This document shows, piece after piece, positions 26,627 through 34,563 of a DNA stretch of 64,000 bases. Source of the stretch: Xylophilus sp042867185. GTDB lineage: Bacteria > Pseudomonadota > Gammaproteobacteria > Burkholderiales > Burkholderiaceae_C. Where the stretch lies: the NCBI GenBank assembly GCA_042867185.1, contig JBHZQV010000006.1:62001-126000 (forward strand), in the 5' to 3' direction. The position numbers and the translations under genes are program-made. How positions within the stretch are numbered: the first letter of the stretch is position 1; each line of letters opens with the position of its first letter. The notes beneath the pieces are model-generated. The model searched no databases. It worked only from the letters and a program-made list of their open reading frames with translations, and had not been told where the DNA came from.

Positions 26627-27376
26627 TCAGCTTGCGTGGTAGGCCGCCAGACAATCGTCGATGCGGCCCTGCATGCGGATCTGACCTTCGTCGAGCCAGA
26701 TGCCCTGGTTGCAGAAGGTCTTGAGGATCGGATCGCTGTGGGAGGCCAAGACCAGAATCTTGACGCGGCTCATCATGTTCTCGAGCCGGATGCGGGCCTT
26801 GTCGATGAACTGCGCATCGCCGACGCCGATCATCTCGTCCATCAGCAAGATGTCGGGTGCCACCGCAGTCGATACCGCGAACGCCAGCCGCAGCATCATG
26901 CCGGAGGAGTAGGTGCGAACCGGCAGGTGAAGATAGTCGCCCAGTTCGGTGAAATCCTCGATGTCGGGGACCAGCGCCTTGGCTTCGCGGCTGCCGATGC
27001 CCATGACCACGCAGCGCGTGGCGACGAACTCGTAGCCACTGGCGTCCGGATCCATGCCCAGCATGAGGTCGATCAACGAGGAGATGTCTCCGGTCGATCG
27101 CATCACGCCGGACGTGGGCTCGTACACACTCGATAGAACGCGCAGCATCGTCGACTTGCCAGCGCCGTTGCGGCCGATGAGCCCCATGCGGTCGCCGTCC
27201 TTGAGCGACAGCGTAATGTCGCGCAGTGCCCGCACGGCCAGTGCTCCACGGCCAATATTCTCGATACGTCCTCGATGGCCTTGTGCCTTGCCCATGAGCG
27301 TATTGAGCAGCCCGCGCGAGCGGGAGGAATACAGCGGGAAATCGACGTTGACCCGGTCCAGTTCGATGCTTGCCAT
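26627..27376 (-). CDS. wzt: O-antigen/polysaccharide ABC exporter ATPase
   Basis: A 249-residue ATPase that powers export of finished lipid-linked polysaccharide across the inner membrane. Walker A is GRNGAGKST, the signature is YSSGMMLRLAFA, and Walker B is DILLMDEMIGVGD, the form typical of Wzt and TagH. It ends soon after the nucleotide-binding domain and lacks the C-terminal carbohydrate-binding domain of the longer Wzt proteins. The ATG lies two bases after the wzm stop; the much longer open frame upstream is an artefact of overlap with wzm. Confidence 0.93.
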   Translation of the reverse strand: MASIELDRVNVDFPLYSSRSRGLLNTLMGKAQGHRGRIENIGRGALAVRALRDITLSLKDGDRMGLIGRNGAGKSTMLRVLSSVYEPTSGVMRSTGDISSLIDLMLGMDPDASGYEFVATRCVVMGIGSREAKALVPDIEDFTELGDYLHLPVRTYSSGMMLRLAFAVSTAVAPDILLMDEMIGVGDAQFIDKARIRLENMMSRVKILVLASHSDPILKTFCNQGIWLDEGQIRMQGRIDDCLAAYHAS

Positions 27377-27378
27377 GG

Positions 27379-28194
27379 TCAAAGCCAATACACGAGCCTG
27401 CGCCGGCTCTTCAGAAAGATGGTGAAGAAGCCGATGAGCAGCACGACGAAAGTGCCGCCGGCCATCAGGTAGCTGTAAGGGTCGACCGGTTGACCCAACA
27501 CGGGTGCCCGGACCAGGTCGAGAAATGCCGCCAGGGGGTTGATGTGAACGATGAGCTGCGCACGCTCGCTGAGCTGCGATGGCTGCCACATCACCGGCGT
27601 GAGGAACATGGCGATCTGCATCAGACTGGTGACGATCATCGGTATGTCGCGAAAACGTGCGCACAGGGCGCCCAAAATGCAAGACACCAGCGAGGCGCAA
27701 ACCATGGTGATGGCCAGCCCCACCACGAATGGCAAAGGCCGCACCTCGCCCAGGCGGCCGAAGACCAGAAGCACCAGCAGGGCGATCGGGATGTTGTGTC
27801 CCATCATCAGCAGGTTGCGCCAGATCACCCGCAGGCCGAACGCCGTCTTGGGGTAGGGCGTCTGTTTGAGGAATGCGCTGGAGCCGATGAAGGTCTGGCA
27901 GCTGTCCGATATGGACTGCGACATGAACAGAAACAGCACATGGCTGACGCAGAAGAACGGCAGGTAGGTCTGCACGTCGATCTTGAAAACCTGCGACCCG
28001 ATCAAGCCGAAGGCGCCGATGAAGATCGCCGTATTGATCGATATCCACACCGGCCCCAGGAAGGAGCGGCGGTACTGCTTGAGGATGTCCTCCAGCCCCA
28101 GGTGCAACCAGAAACGCCACAGCCTGAGCGCCCCGTGCACATCGGAAACGAGCAACTGGAATTGAGAGAGCGGCTTAAGCCCGGATACTGTCAT
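27379..28194 (-). CDS. wzm: O-antigen/polysaccharide ABC exporter permease
   Basis: ABC-2 type permease of 271 residues with about six hydrophobic segments. The N-terminal cytoplasmic part reads LGLEDILKQYRRSFLGPVW, the amphipathic gate region of Wzm/KpsM proteins. I chose the ATG at 28194; the frame is open for 23 further codons but these overlap the upstream WbpB-like gene. It pairs with Wzt in the next gene. No wzx/wzy pair is visible, so export by the ABC route is the consistent reading. Confidence 0.92.
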   Translation of the reverse strand: MTVSGLKPLSQFQLLVSDVHGALRLWRFWLHLGLEDILKQYRRSFLGPVWISINTAIFIGAFGLIGSQVFKIDVQTYLPFFCVSHVLFLFMSQSISDSCQTFIGSSAFLKQTPYPKTAFGLRVIWRNLLMMGHNIPIALLVLLVFGRLGEVRPLPFVVGLAITMVCASLVSCILGALCARFRDIPMIVTSLMQIAMFLTPVMWQPSQLSERAQLIVHINPLAAFLDLVRAPVLGQPVDPYSYLMAGGTFVVLLIGFFTIFLKSRRRLVYWL

Positions 28195-28198
28195 ACCG

Positions 28199-29149
28199 TC
28201 AGCGTCCCACGGCGCGCACGAACGGATGCACCCGGTCCCCCGCGTCGGCCGCGATCGCCGCATGCCGGATCACATTCACCGTCTCGATGCAATGCCGCGC
28301 GTCTTCCAACCCATAACCCCGGCCCGCCAGGATCTCGCGGTAGCTGGTGGTGTGCAGGTCGGTGAAGCCTTCGGAGAACTCCAGCTGCTCGCCGCTGACA
28401 TCGATGTTGCGGTAGGTAGGCTTTTGGCCTTTCACCTCGGCCGGCAGGTCGTCGGCATCGATGGAGAGAAACCAGCGCACCCGGGCGCGTTCGTACTCCA
28501 GGTAGCCGGCGGCCTTGGTCTCTTCGCGCAGGTGGACGCGGTTGTCCTGCAGCTTGCCGAAGATGAAGTGCAGCATGTCGAAGAAATGCACGCCGATGTT
28601 GGTGGCCACGCCGAACGACTTGCGGGGGTCGCCCTTCCAGCTCTCCAGGTACCACTTGCCGCGCGAGGTGATGTAGGTCAGCTCCACGTCGAACTTGGTG
28701 TCCGCCGGCGCCGCGTCCACCTTTTCCTTCAACCGCAGGATCGCGTCGTGGTGGCGCAGCTGCAGGATGTTGAAGACACGCTTGCCGGTTTCCTGCTCGA
28801 TCAAGGCCAGCTCGTCGAGCAGCGCGGGCGTGGGCACCAGGGGCTTCTCGCAGATCACGTCGCAGCCCAGGCGCAGGCCGGCGGCGATGTGGGCGTGGTG
28901 CAGGTAGTTGGGCGAGCAGACCACCGCATAGTCGAGCGCGGTGGCGGGCGAGCGGCGCAGGCGGTGCGCATGCTCCAGAAAGCGCTCGAACTCGGTGAAG
29001 AACTCGCTCTGCGGCGAGATGCTGTCGATGATGCCGACCGAGTCGTTGATGTCGTAAGCCACCGAGAGCTGGTGGCCCAGGTCCTTGATGGCACGCATAT
29101 GCCGCGGCGCGATGTAGCCGGCGGCGCCGATGAGGGCGAAGTGGGTCAT
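28199..29149 (-). CDS. Gfo/Idh/MocA oxidoreductase (WbpB/WlbA-like)
   Basis: NAD-dependent sugar 3-dehydrogenase of 316 residues, the usual WbpB length. It has the Rossmann start ALIGAAGYIAPRHMRAIKDLG, the CEKPL motif with the conserved Lys, and NIGVHFFDMLHFIFG containing catalytic Asp/His positions. Predicted reaction: oxidation of UDP-GlcNAcA at C3, the second step to the diacetamido uronic acid. The start at 29149 is the first Met that places the Rossmann motif at the N-terminus. Confidence 0.92.
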   Translation of the reverse strand: MTHFALIGAAGYIAPRHMRAIKDLGHQLSVAYDINDSVGIIDSISPQSEFFTEFERFLEHAHRLRRSPATALDYAVVCSPNYLHHAHIAAGLRLGCDVICEKPLVPTPALLDELALIEQETGKRVFNILQLRHHDAILRLKEKVDAAPADTKFDVELTYITSRGKWYLESWKGDPRKSFGVATNIGVHFFDMLHFIFGKLQDNRVHLREETKAAGYLEYERARVRWFLSIDADDLPAEVKGQKPTYRNIDVSGEQLEFSEGFTDLHTTSYREILAGRGYGLEDARHCIETVNVIRHAAIAADAGDRVHPFVRAVGR

Positions 29150-29168
29150 GGACGGTAGAGGCTGGAAA

Positions 29169-30464
29169 TCAGAGGCGGAATACGGTGAAGCCGGCCGCGG
29201 CGGCCTGGTGGCGATCGAAGAGGCTTTTGACATCGGCCAGCACGGGTTGGCTGCCGCGGCACAGGCTGCGCAGTTCGACGGGCGTGGCGCTGCGGAACTG
29301 CTGGTGGCCCACCGCCACGACCAGCGCGTCCACCGGCTGCTGTGCCGATACTTCGCCCAGTGCCAGGCCGTATTCGTGCTGCACGTCGGCCGCGTTCGCC
29401 CAGGGGTCGCAGACGACCACGTTGGCGCCCCAGGCCTGGAACTCGCGCACCATGTCCACCACCTTGCTGTTGCGGATGTCGGGGCAATTTTCCTTGAAGG
29501 TGATGCCGAGCACGCCGATGCGGCAGCGCGGCACGTCGAGCCCGTTCTTCAGCATCAGCTTGATGGTGTTGCGGGCCACGTAGCGGCTCATGTTGTCGTT
29601 GATGCGCCGGCCGGCCAGGATGACCTGCGGGTGGTAGCCGACCTCTTCTGCCTTGTGGGTCAGGTAGTACGGGTCCACGCCGATGCAGTGGCCGCCCACC
29701 AGGCCGGGCCGGAAGGGCAGGAAGTTCCATTTGCTGCCGGCGGCCTCGAGTACGTCGAGGGTGTCGATGCCCAGGCGTTCGAAGATGACCGACAGTTCGT
29801 TGACCAGGGCGATGTTGAGGTCGCGCTGCGTGTTCTCGATGACCTTGGCGGCTTCGGCCACCTTCAGGCTGCTGGCCTTGTGGGTGCCGGCCTCGATGAT
29901 GCTGCCGTAGAGCGCATCGACCGCGTCGGCGACCGCGGGCGTGCTGCCGCTGGTGATCTTCTTGATCTTGGTGAGCGTGTTGACCTTGTCGCCGGGGTTG
30001 ATCCGCTCGGGGCTGTAGCCGCAGAAGAAGCCGGTGTTGAAGGTCTTGCCGCTGAACCGCTCCAGCACGGGCACGCAGACTTCTTCGGTGGCGCCGGGAT
30101 AGACCGTCGATTCGTAGATGACCAGGGCGCCTTCCGGCATGACCTGGCCGACGGTCTCGCTGGCCTTGACCAGCGGCGACAGGTCGGGCCGGTTGGCGGT
30201 GTCGACCGGTGTCGGCACGGTGACGATGAACACCTGGCAAGCCCGCAGGTCTTCCAGGTCGGCGCTGTAGCGGAGGTGCCGGGCGGCGCGCAGGTCTTCG
30301 GGGGTCGTCTCGAGCGTTGCGTCCCGGCCGTCCTTCAGTTCCGCGATGCGCGCCGCATTGATGTCGAAGCCCAGCACGTTGCGCTGCTTGCCGAACTCCA
30401 CCGCCAGGGGAAGGCCGACATAGCCCAGCCCGATGATCGCGATGGTGGCCTTGTCAATGTTCAT
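29169..30464 (-). CDS. UDP-N-acetyl-hexosamine 6-dehydrogenase (WbpA/WbpO/TviB-like)
   Basis: UDP-sugar dehydrogenase of 431 residues that oxidises C6 of UDP-GlcNAc (or UDP-GalNAc) to the uronic acid. IGLGYVGLPLAVEFGK is the NAD site, GYSPERINPGD and GGHCIGVDPYY carry the substrate loop and catalytic Cys. The fold and length match the VipA/TviB branch. Start at the ATG at 30464, the first Met before the Rossmann motif. It is the first step of the pathway continued by the WbpB-, WbpE-, WbpD- and WbpI-like genes downstream. Confidence 0.92.
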   Translation of the reverse strand: MNIDKATIAIIGLGYVGLPLAVEFGKQRNVLGFDINAARIAELKDGRDATLETTPEDLRAARHLRYSADLEDLRACQVFIVTVPTPVDTANRPDLSPLVKASETVGQVMPEGALVIYESTVYPGATEEVCVPVLERFSGKTFNTGFFCGYSPERINPGDKVNTLTKIKKITSGSTPAVADAVDALYGSIIEAGTHKASSLKVAEAAKVIENTQRDLNIALVNELSVIFERLGIDTLDVLEAAGSKWNFLPFRPGLVGGHCIGVDPYYLTHKAEEVGYHPQVILAGRRINDNMSRYVARNTIKLMLKNGLDVPRCRIGVLGITFKENCPDIRNSKVVDMVREFQAWGANVVVCDPWANAADVQHEYGLALGEVSAQQPVDALVVAVGHQQFRSATPVELRSLCRGSQPVLADVKSLFDRHQAAAAGFTVFRL

Positions 30465-30475
30465 GTCTGGATGCA

Positions 30476-30508
30476 AGAAAAGTAAATTGTTCTTGTGCGT
30501 TGGCAAAA
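30476..30508 (-). promoter_or_regulatory. Weak promoter candidate before the wbpA-like gene
   Basis: Read on the minus strand, the 61-base gap after the lipoprotein gene is AT-rich. It has TTGCCA and, 16 bases later, TACTTT. Match to consensus is modest. It could give the Wbp genes their own transcript within the long locus. Confidence 0.22.
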
Positions 30509-30525
30509 CCGAATCGCGGATTTTC

Positions 30526-32640
30526 TCATGCCGGAACAGCGCGCTCGGCATTTCGGCCGGCAGGCATGCGGCAGCTGCCACGGTATCGACAACTTCCACC
30601 GCGGAGGGCGCGAGGCTCGCCCGCTGGCAGGGGGGCTCGGCCCGCAGCGCGTGGCAGGGCTGGCAGCAGGGGAAGATCCTGCCCGCGGCTGCGCGCCGCG
30701 GGCGAGTCGGTTCCGCCGTTGCCCGGAAACAGCGTCCATGCGGTGCCGTTGCGTGCGCTGCAATGCGCCGGATAGTCGTCCATTCCGCCGCCGTCGACGA
30801 AGAATCCGGCGCCCGGCAGGGACCGGCGGATCGGGTCGGTGTCGGCCAGTGCGGCATAACCGAATCCGCGGCAGGCGCCCGCATCCAGGGCGTAGCGATC
30901 CGCGCCGCCGTCGTCGCGGAAGAGGGCGACGCTGTTGTCGAGTGCTGCGCCGATGCCGAGGTCTCGCACACGGTAGTCGTCGTCGCCGCCCTGGTCGACG
31001 AACACCGCGACAGAGAAATCGTGCGCGGCCCCCAACGCGGCGGAGTGGCGTGCGCTGTAGTGGTCGTCTCCGCCGCCGCGCTGGACCAGCAGCCCGGCCG
31101 CGTTGTGCGCGGCGGCGCCCATGGCGTACCACGCCGCCTCGAAAGTGTCCTGGCCGCCGCCGTCCAGGAGCATGCCCAGGCCTTCGTGGTAGCCCATGCC
31201 TTGCGCGAAAACCTGTGCCGTGTAATGGTCGTCGCCGGCTACGTCCAGCAGCAGCCCGGTGCCGCCGGTGGTGGAAACGCCGCCCGGCCGGCCATCGGAT
31301 CGCAGACCCCGGCCCGCGCCCTGGCCCATCGAGGTGTTGCTGTCCGCCAACTGCGCGGAGGGAAAAAGAAGCGGAGCGTCGGAGAGCGTGTAGCGGTCGT
31401 CGCCGCCGCCGTCCACCAGGACGGCCACGCCTTCGGAGCCCGCGGATGCCTGCGCGTGGGACACCGCATCGAACCGCGTCGCGGCGGGCGCGCTGTGCAG
31501 CACCGCCCATCCCGCGACCGCGAAGCCCTGCGCATAGGCGGTCGCCGCATACCGGTCGCTGCCGCCCTGGTCGATGTGCAGCGCCGCACCGAACAAGGCC
31601 GCGCCCTGCGCCAGCATGCCGCCGCGGTAGTCGTCGTCGCCCGCCGAATCCCACAGGATGCCGTAGCCCAGGACGCCTGCCGACGGGTCGCTGCCCGGGA
31701 CGGTGGCGGTGTAGACGTCGTTTCCCCCCCGGTCGATGAGCACCGCGATGCGGTTGCTGTCACGGCGCGCTGCGAAGACATAGCGGTCGTCGCCCCCGAC
31801 GTCCACCACCAGCAGGGGCGAATCGAGTTCGTGCACGGCGCTGCCGCCGGTCGTATCGACGAGCACCGTGCCCAGCGGGGTGTCGTGCCGCCAGTACACC
31901 GAGGGCAGGGTGGACGCGGTCGCGAGGTACCGGGACAGATGTTCGGCGGCCTGGGCCAGCACCGCCATGCCCTGCAGCAGGGTGGGCCGGTCCACCTGTC
32001 CCAACAGGCGGCGAAAATCGAGCGCCGGCGCGATGCCGATCGCAGCGGAGGATGCGGCCGGAAACTGGTCCATGAGCACCGAGGGCGTGAAGGCTTCGGG
32101 CAACCGGGCGAGGGCGGTGCGCCGTGCTTGTTCCGCCGCATGGATGCCCAGCAGCATCCGGGCCAGCTCGCTGCGCAAGGGTTCCGGCAGCGTCCGGTGG
32201 GACGGCACGGCCGGGCCTCGCCCCGGTGCGGACCCGGGCGCGCGGTTCGCGAGCAAGGCGATCGTGTACGCCAGCGGGTCGACGGCGGCCGGCAGCGGCG
32301 GGACCTCTGCGGTCTGCACCCGGTCGGCCTCTGGAATCGCGCCAAGATCGGCTGCCGCCCGCAGCAGTGCGCCCGGACTGCCGGCGGCCTGCACAAAACG
32401 GTTCCAGGTACGGTCGGCCTGGTCGGGCATGGCCTGGGGGGATGCCATCGCGTCCCGCAGCCCACGCGACTGGCGCGCGCGGGTGGGCGACAACCGCAAT
32501 TGGTCGGGATCGGGCGCGGCACCGGCGGCGACGGCAGCGCCTGCCGCAACCTGCCGGGCGGGGGAGACGGACGGGGTACAGCCGGGCAAGGGCGCCACGG
32601 CCAGCAGAAACGCCAGCAGCGCAGAGGCGCGAGCACGCAC
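30526..32640 (-). CDS. Repeat-rich putative lipoprotein with GGDD-x-Y motifs
   Basis: I do not recognise a named family. From the GTG at 32640 the 704-residue protein opens with a lipoprotein-type signal: basic start, hydrophobic core, then LPGC with Cys21. Residues 22-270 are Ala/Pro-rich and partly helical. From about 279 to 623 there are some 11 copies of a short motif, hydrophobic-hydrophobic-D-x-GG-x-D-x-Y (for example LIDRGGNDVY, LVDGGGDDRY, FVDQGGDDDY), spaced 17-60 residues apart. This looks like a beta-rich, possibly calcium-binding surface protein. The last 60 residues are low complexity with several Cys. A GTG at 32715 forming a GTGA overlap with the upstream gene is an alternative start. 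Confidence 0.7.
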   Translation of the reverse strand: MRARASALLAFLLAVAPLPGCTPSVSPARQVAAGAAVAAGAAPDPDQLRLSPTRARQSRGLRDAMASPQAMPDQADRTWNRFVQAAGSPGALLRAAADLGAIPEADRVQTAEVPPLPAAVDPLAYTIALLANRAPGSAPGRGPAVPSHRTLPEPLRSELARMLLGIHAAEQARRTALARLPEAFTPSVLMDQFPAASSAAIGIAPALDFRRLLGQVDRPTLLQGMAVLAQAAEHLSRYLATASTLPSVYWRHDTPLGTVLVDTTGGSAVHELDSPLLVVDVGGDDRYVFAARRDSNRIAVLIDRGGNDVYTATVPGSDPSAGVLGYGILWDSAGDDDYRGGMLAQGAALFGAALHIDQGGSDRYAATAYAQGFAVAGWAVLHSAPAATRFDAVSHAQASAGSEGVAVLVDGGGDDRYTLSDAPLLFPSAQLADSNTSMGQGAGRGLRSDGRPGGVSTTGGTGLLLDVAGDDHYTAQVFAQGMGYHEGLGMLLDGGGQDTFEAAWYAMGAAAHNAAGLLVQRGGGDDHYSARHSAALGAAHDFSVAVFVDQGGDDDYRVRDLGIGAALDNSVALFRDDGGADRYALDAGACRGFGYAALADTDPIRRSLPGAGFFVDGGGMDDYPAHCSARNGTAWTLFPGNGGTDSPAARSRGQDLPLLPALPRAAGRAPLPAGEPRALRGGSCRYRGSCRMPAGRNAERAVPA

Positions 32641-32711
32641 AGCACGCAGGCCGACCCCACGACCCGCCGCGCCTGCGCGCGCCGCCGGGCGGTGCGGGCC
32701 GGCCGTGCCGC

Positions 32712-34562
32712 TCACACCGCCCGGCGGGCGCGCGCGGGACCGCGACGCGACAGACACAGCAGGGTGGTCAACGCCATGTAGCGGGCGACGCCGAACCACG
32801 AGCGGAAGATGCGCGATTTTCCGGTGGCGCGGGCCTGCATGGCCACCGGAATCTCCATGATGCGCAAGCCGGCGCGGCTGGCCATGAGCAGTGCCCCCAG
32901 GTCCTGGTAATCCAGCAGCGTGGCATCGCCCGACGCCAGCAGCTGCATCGCATCGCGGTTGTAGAAACGGAAGCCCGAGGTCAGATCGCGCAGGTCGAAG
33001 CTGGCAATGCGCCGAAACCAGCCCCAGGCCCAGCGGCGCAGCCGGCTGGCCCGTTCCGGAAACGCACCGATCACCATGTCGGCCCGGTCGCCGCAGCCCA
33101 GCAGCGCCTGGACCTCGCCCACCTCGTGCTGGCCGTCCGCGTCCATCGTGACGACGCCGGCATAGCCCCGCTGCAGCGCGTAGCGGATGCCCGTCTGCAT
33201 GCCGCCCCATGCGCCGACCGGCAGGGCAGGCCGCAGCACGCGGGCACCGGCGGCCCGTGCCAGCCGCGCGGTGTCGTCGGTACTGTGGTCGTCGATCACC
33301 ACGATGTCCGGGTAGCCCGCCGCGATGAGCTCGGCGACGACCGTGCCGACGGTGGCGGACTCGTCCTTGGCCGGGATCACCACCAGGATGCCGTTTTTCG
33401 TAGGTTGGTCCGGGAGGTCGGCGGCACCGTTCGCATAGGCCGCTTCCAGTTCCGCTGCACACGCACCGATGGAGAAGCGGGCGTACAGCGCGTCGCGACC
33501 GGCGCGGCCATACCGCGCCCGGCGCGCAGAGTCGGCCTGCATGCGCTCGATGGCGGAACGCCATGCCGGCACGTCCTCGAGGCGAACGCATTCGCCGGCG
33601 TTCGCCTCGCGCACCACCCACGGCATGCCCGAGCCGGGCAGGTCCGACACCAGGCACGGCTTGGCATGGTGCATCGCCTCCAGCAGCACCATGCCGAAGG
33701 CCTCGGTGCGTTCCCGCGAGGGCAGACAGAAAAGATCGCAGCCGCGCAGCAGTTCCGTCTTCTCCGCTTCCGACACCTTGCCGAGCAGGCGCACGCGCGG
33801 CGGTTCGCCGGGCACCGCATGGGCGCGGACCAGGGCCTCCAGCCGGGCCCGCAACTCGCCGTCGCCCGCGATCAGCAGTTCGACGCCCGGCATCGTGGAC
33901 ACCGCCAGGATCAAGGTTTCGAACCCCTTGTAATAGGCCAGCCGCCCGATGGAAAGCAGCCGGAAAGCGCCGGCATGCCAGTGCGCCGCCTCGGGTGCGG
34001 GCGCAAGAGGCGGGCGCGGCGCCGCGACATCCAGCCCCAGCGGCACCACCATGCACTTGCGCATCCAGGGCCGCAGCGGGACGCTGTGCTGCAGGTAGGG
34101 CGGCGAGGTGACGACGATACGCTCGGCGCGCTCGAGCACCGTCCATTCGAACGGCCGGTAGACGCGGTAGGCGGCGGCCACCAGCCCGCGGATCCGGGAC
34201 GGCACCACGTCCGAATGCCAGTGCACCACCCACGGCAGGGCCAGGGCCTGCGGTACGGTCAGGGCCCAGAAGACCGCATTGTTGGGCATGTGCAGGTGCA
34301 GCACCTGCGGGCGAAAGCGGGCGATGGCGCGGGCGAGCGCCAGCGGGAATCCCACTGCGATCGGGGCGTAGAGCAAATGCGCCTGCACCGGGACCCGCAC
34401 CAGCCATTCGGGATCGTCCGGCAGCGGGTCGCCGTGCACCAGCGCGAACGCATCGGTGCCTTGCACCCGCTGCGCGCGCACCAGGTCTGCCAGGAAGACC
34501 TCCATCCCGCCGACATGCGGCGGGAAGAACTTGCCGACATGCAGGATGCGCCGGGCCGCCAT
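32712..34562 (-). CDS. Fused glycosyltransferase: GT4 domain followed by GT2 domain
   Basis: A single 616-residue protein with two catalytic domains. Residues 1-380 are a GT-B family 4 enzyme: GKFFPPHVGGMEVFL, SIGRLAYYKGFETL and the acidic motif ERTEAFGMVLLEAM (Glu287, Glu295). Residues 390-616 are a GT-A family 2 domain: VVIPAKDESATVGTVV, VIDDHSTDDT and MDADGQH with Asp474 and Asp476. The C-terminus resembles dolichyl-phosphate-mannose-synthase-like GT2 enzymes (DLTSGFRFYNRDAM). The ATG lies one base after the stop of the upstream gene. Such a fusion may add two sugars in sequence. Confidence 0.9.
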   Translation of the reverse strand: MAARRILHVGKFFPPHVGGMEVFLADLVRAQRVQGTDAFALVHGDPLPDDPEWLVRVPVQAHLLYAPIAVGFPLALARAIARFRPQVLHLHMPNNAVFWALTVPQALALPWVVHWHSDVVPSRIRGLVAAAYRVYRPFEWTVLERAERIVVTSPPYLQHSVPLRPWMRKCMVVPLGLDVAAPRPPLAPAPEAAHWHAGAFRLLSIGRLAYYKGFETLILAVSTMPGVELLIAGDGELRARLEALVRAHAVPGEPPRVRLLGKVSEAEKTELLRGCDLFCLPSRERTEAFGMVLLEAMHHAKPCLVSDLPGSGMPWVVREANAGECVRLEDVPAWRSAIERMQADSARRARYGRAGRDALYARFSIGACAAELEAAYANGAADLPDQPTKNGILVVIPAKDESATVGTVVAELIAAGYPDIVVIDDHSTDDTARLARAAGARVLRPALPVGAWGGMQTGIRYALQRGYAGVVTMDADGQHEVGEVQALLGCGDRADMVIGAFPERASRLRRWAWGWFRRIASFDLRDLTSGFRFYNRDAMQLLASGDATLLDYQDLGALLMASRAGLRIMEIPVAMQARATGKSRIFRSWFGVARYMALTTLLCLSRRGPARARRAV

Positions 34563-34563
34563 C

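Noticed and set aside
30526..32640. RTX (hemolysin-type) calcium-binding toxin
   Set aside because: The repeats lack the GGxGxDxUx nonapeptide tandem pattern, spacing is irregular, and a lipoprotein signal argues against type I secretion.
32715..34407. N-terminal extension of the repeat lipoprotein through the fused glycosyltransferase region
   Set aside because: The glycosyltransferase in another frame has intact GT4 and GT2 motifs; the lipoprotein signal peptide marks the true start near 32640.
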